Shown here: positions 63,862-64,000 of the stretch, piece by piece | Numbering within the stretch: the stretch's first letter is position 1 | How the letters are laid out: the number at the start of each line of letters is the position of its first letter | NCBI RefSeq assembly: GCF_040581485.1 | Contig: NC_090128.1 | Span: 8,246,001 to 8,310,000, forward strand | Reading direction: 5' to 3' | DNA length: 64,000 bases | Origin: Linepithema humile | Lineage: Eukaryota > Arthropoda > Insecta > Hymenoptera > Formicidae | The notes under the pieces: generated by a model | The model's input: only the letters and a program-made list of their open reading frames with translations | Database searches by the model: none | Told to the model about the DNA's origin: nothing | Program-made: the position numbers and the translations under genes

Positions 63862-64000
63862 CTGAAGCTAGACTCCAGCCGTTCAGAGCCCATTATAAGA
63901 TATTTATGGATCTTTAATTAACATGATGACGAATAATTGTCGAATGAAATTGTTCTCGCGACACGAAAATTGAAGCAAATTTGCTCACGATCAGAAATTG

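Larger units (their letters stand above)
58030..64000. other. Non-coding mosaic DNA to the window end
   Basis: CpG-rich blocks lie at about 58,460-58,960, 60,740-61,080, 61,540-61,900, 62,640-62,960 and 63,280-63,900, with AT-rich spacers between. The + strand is pyrimidine-rich at 61,980-62,200 and 62,520-62,590. A 12-bp palindrome GCCGGGCCCGGC lies at 59,445-59,456 and TATTCCGGAATA (two in-phase heat-shock units) at about 62,180. No frame is recognised as a gene. Confidence 0.55.

Overview
The window looks like 64 kb of non-coding nuclear DNA from an insect, most probably a hymenopteran such as an ant or bee. That placement is inference. It rests on AT-rich DNA alternating with segments very rich in undepleted CpG (runs of cgcg everywhere), frequent poly-G/poly-C tracts, (GA)n/(CT)n microsatellites, and mobile elements of insect type. 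No open reading frame on either strand could be matched to a known protein family. The longest frames (208, 194, 181, 172 and 171 codons) sit in CpG-rich, stop-poor DNA or are antisense to a purine-rich tract, and I treat them as chance frames. No rRNA, convincing tRNA, CRISPR array or bacterial-style operon was seen. The window is therefore either an intergenic desert or part of a very long intron.

Layout. Positions 1-7,860 are ordinary mosaic DNA with a few inverted repeats. A homopurine-biased tract (7,865-8,260) leads into a CpG-rich block (8,340-9,080). A decayed four-copy minisatellite lies at 16,003-16,400. CpG-rich blocks recur roughly every 1.5-2.5 kb, for example at 20,250-21,020, 25,430-27,050, 29,200-30,290, 33,360-34,880, 47,820-48,480 and 57,650-58,160. 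Most of the 14 oligo-G/C tracts of 9-20 bases fall in or beside such blocks. The strongest transposon evidence is at 37,897-38,392: a 468-bp insertion flanked by a perfect 14-bp target-site duplication, carrying on the minus strand a hammerhead-ribozyme-like core typical of Penelope-like elements. A second element, a TA-flanked mariner-type MITE of 286 bp, lies at 54,632-54,917.

Regulatory-looking signals are the other content. A perfect four-unit heat-shock element lies at 29,219-29,236, and a three-unit one at 37,090-37,102. Repeated DREF-type CTATCGATA sites occur at 22,140, 51,954, 51,969 and 61,462, with an overlapping pair at 45,374. A 28-bp near-perfect palindrome centred on an E2F-like core lies at 40,250-40,277. 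A cluster of inverted CATTT/AAATG boxes lies at 51,329-51,455, and G-quadruplex motifs occur at 34,412 and 58,003. The best candidate for transcription is a TATA/initiator pair at 44,525-44,560 followed by a 46-bp micro-exon with good splice signals at 45,009-45,054. A weaker candidate is a CRE-E2F-TATA arrangement at 32,742-32,768 ahead of a 76-codon frame. All positions and motif matches were read by eye. Block boundaries are approximate, and no conservation, expression or database search was possible.
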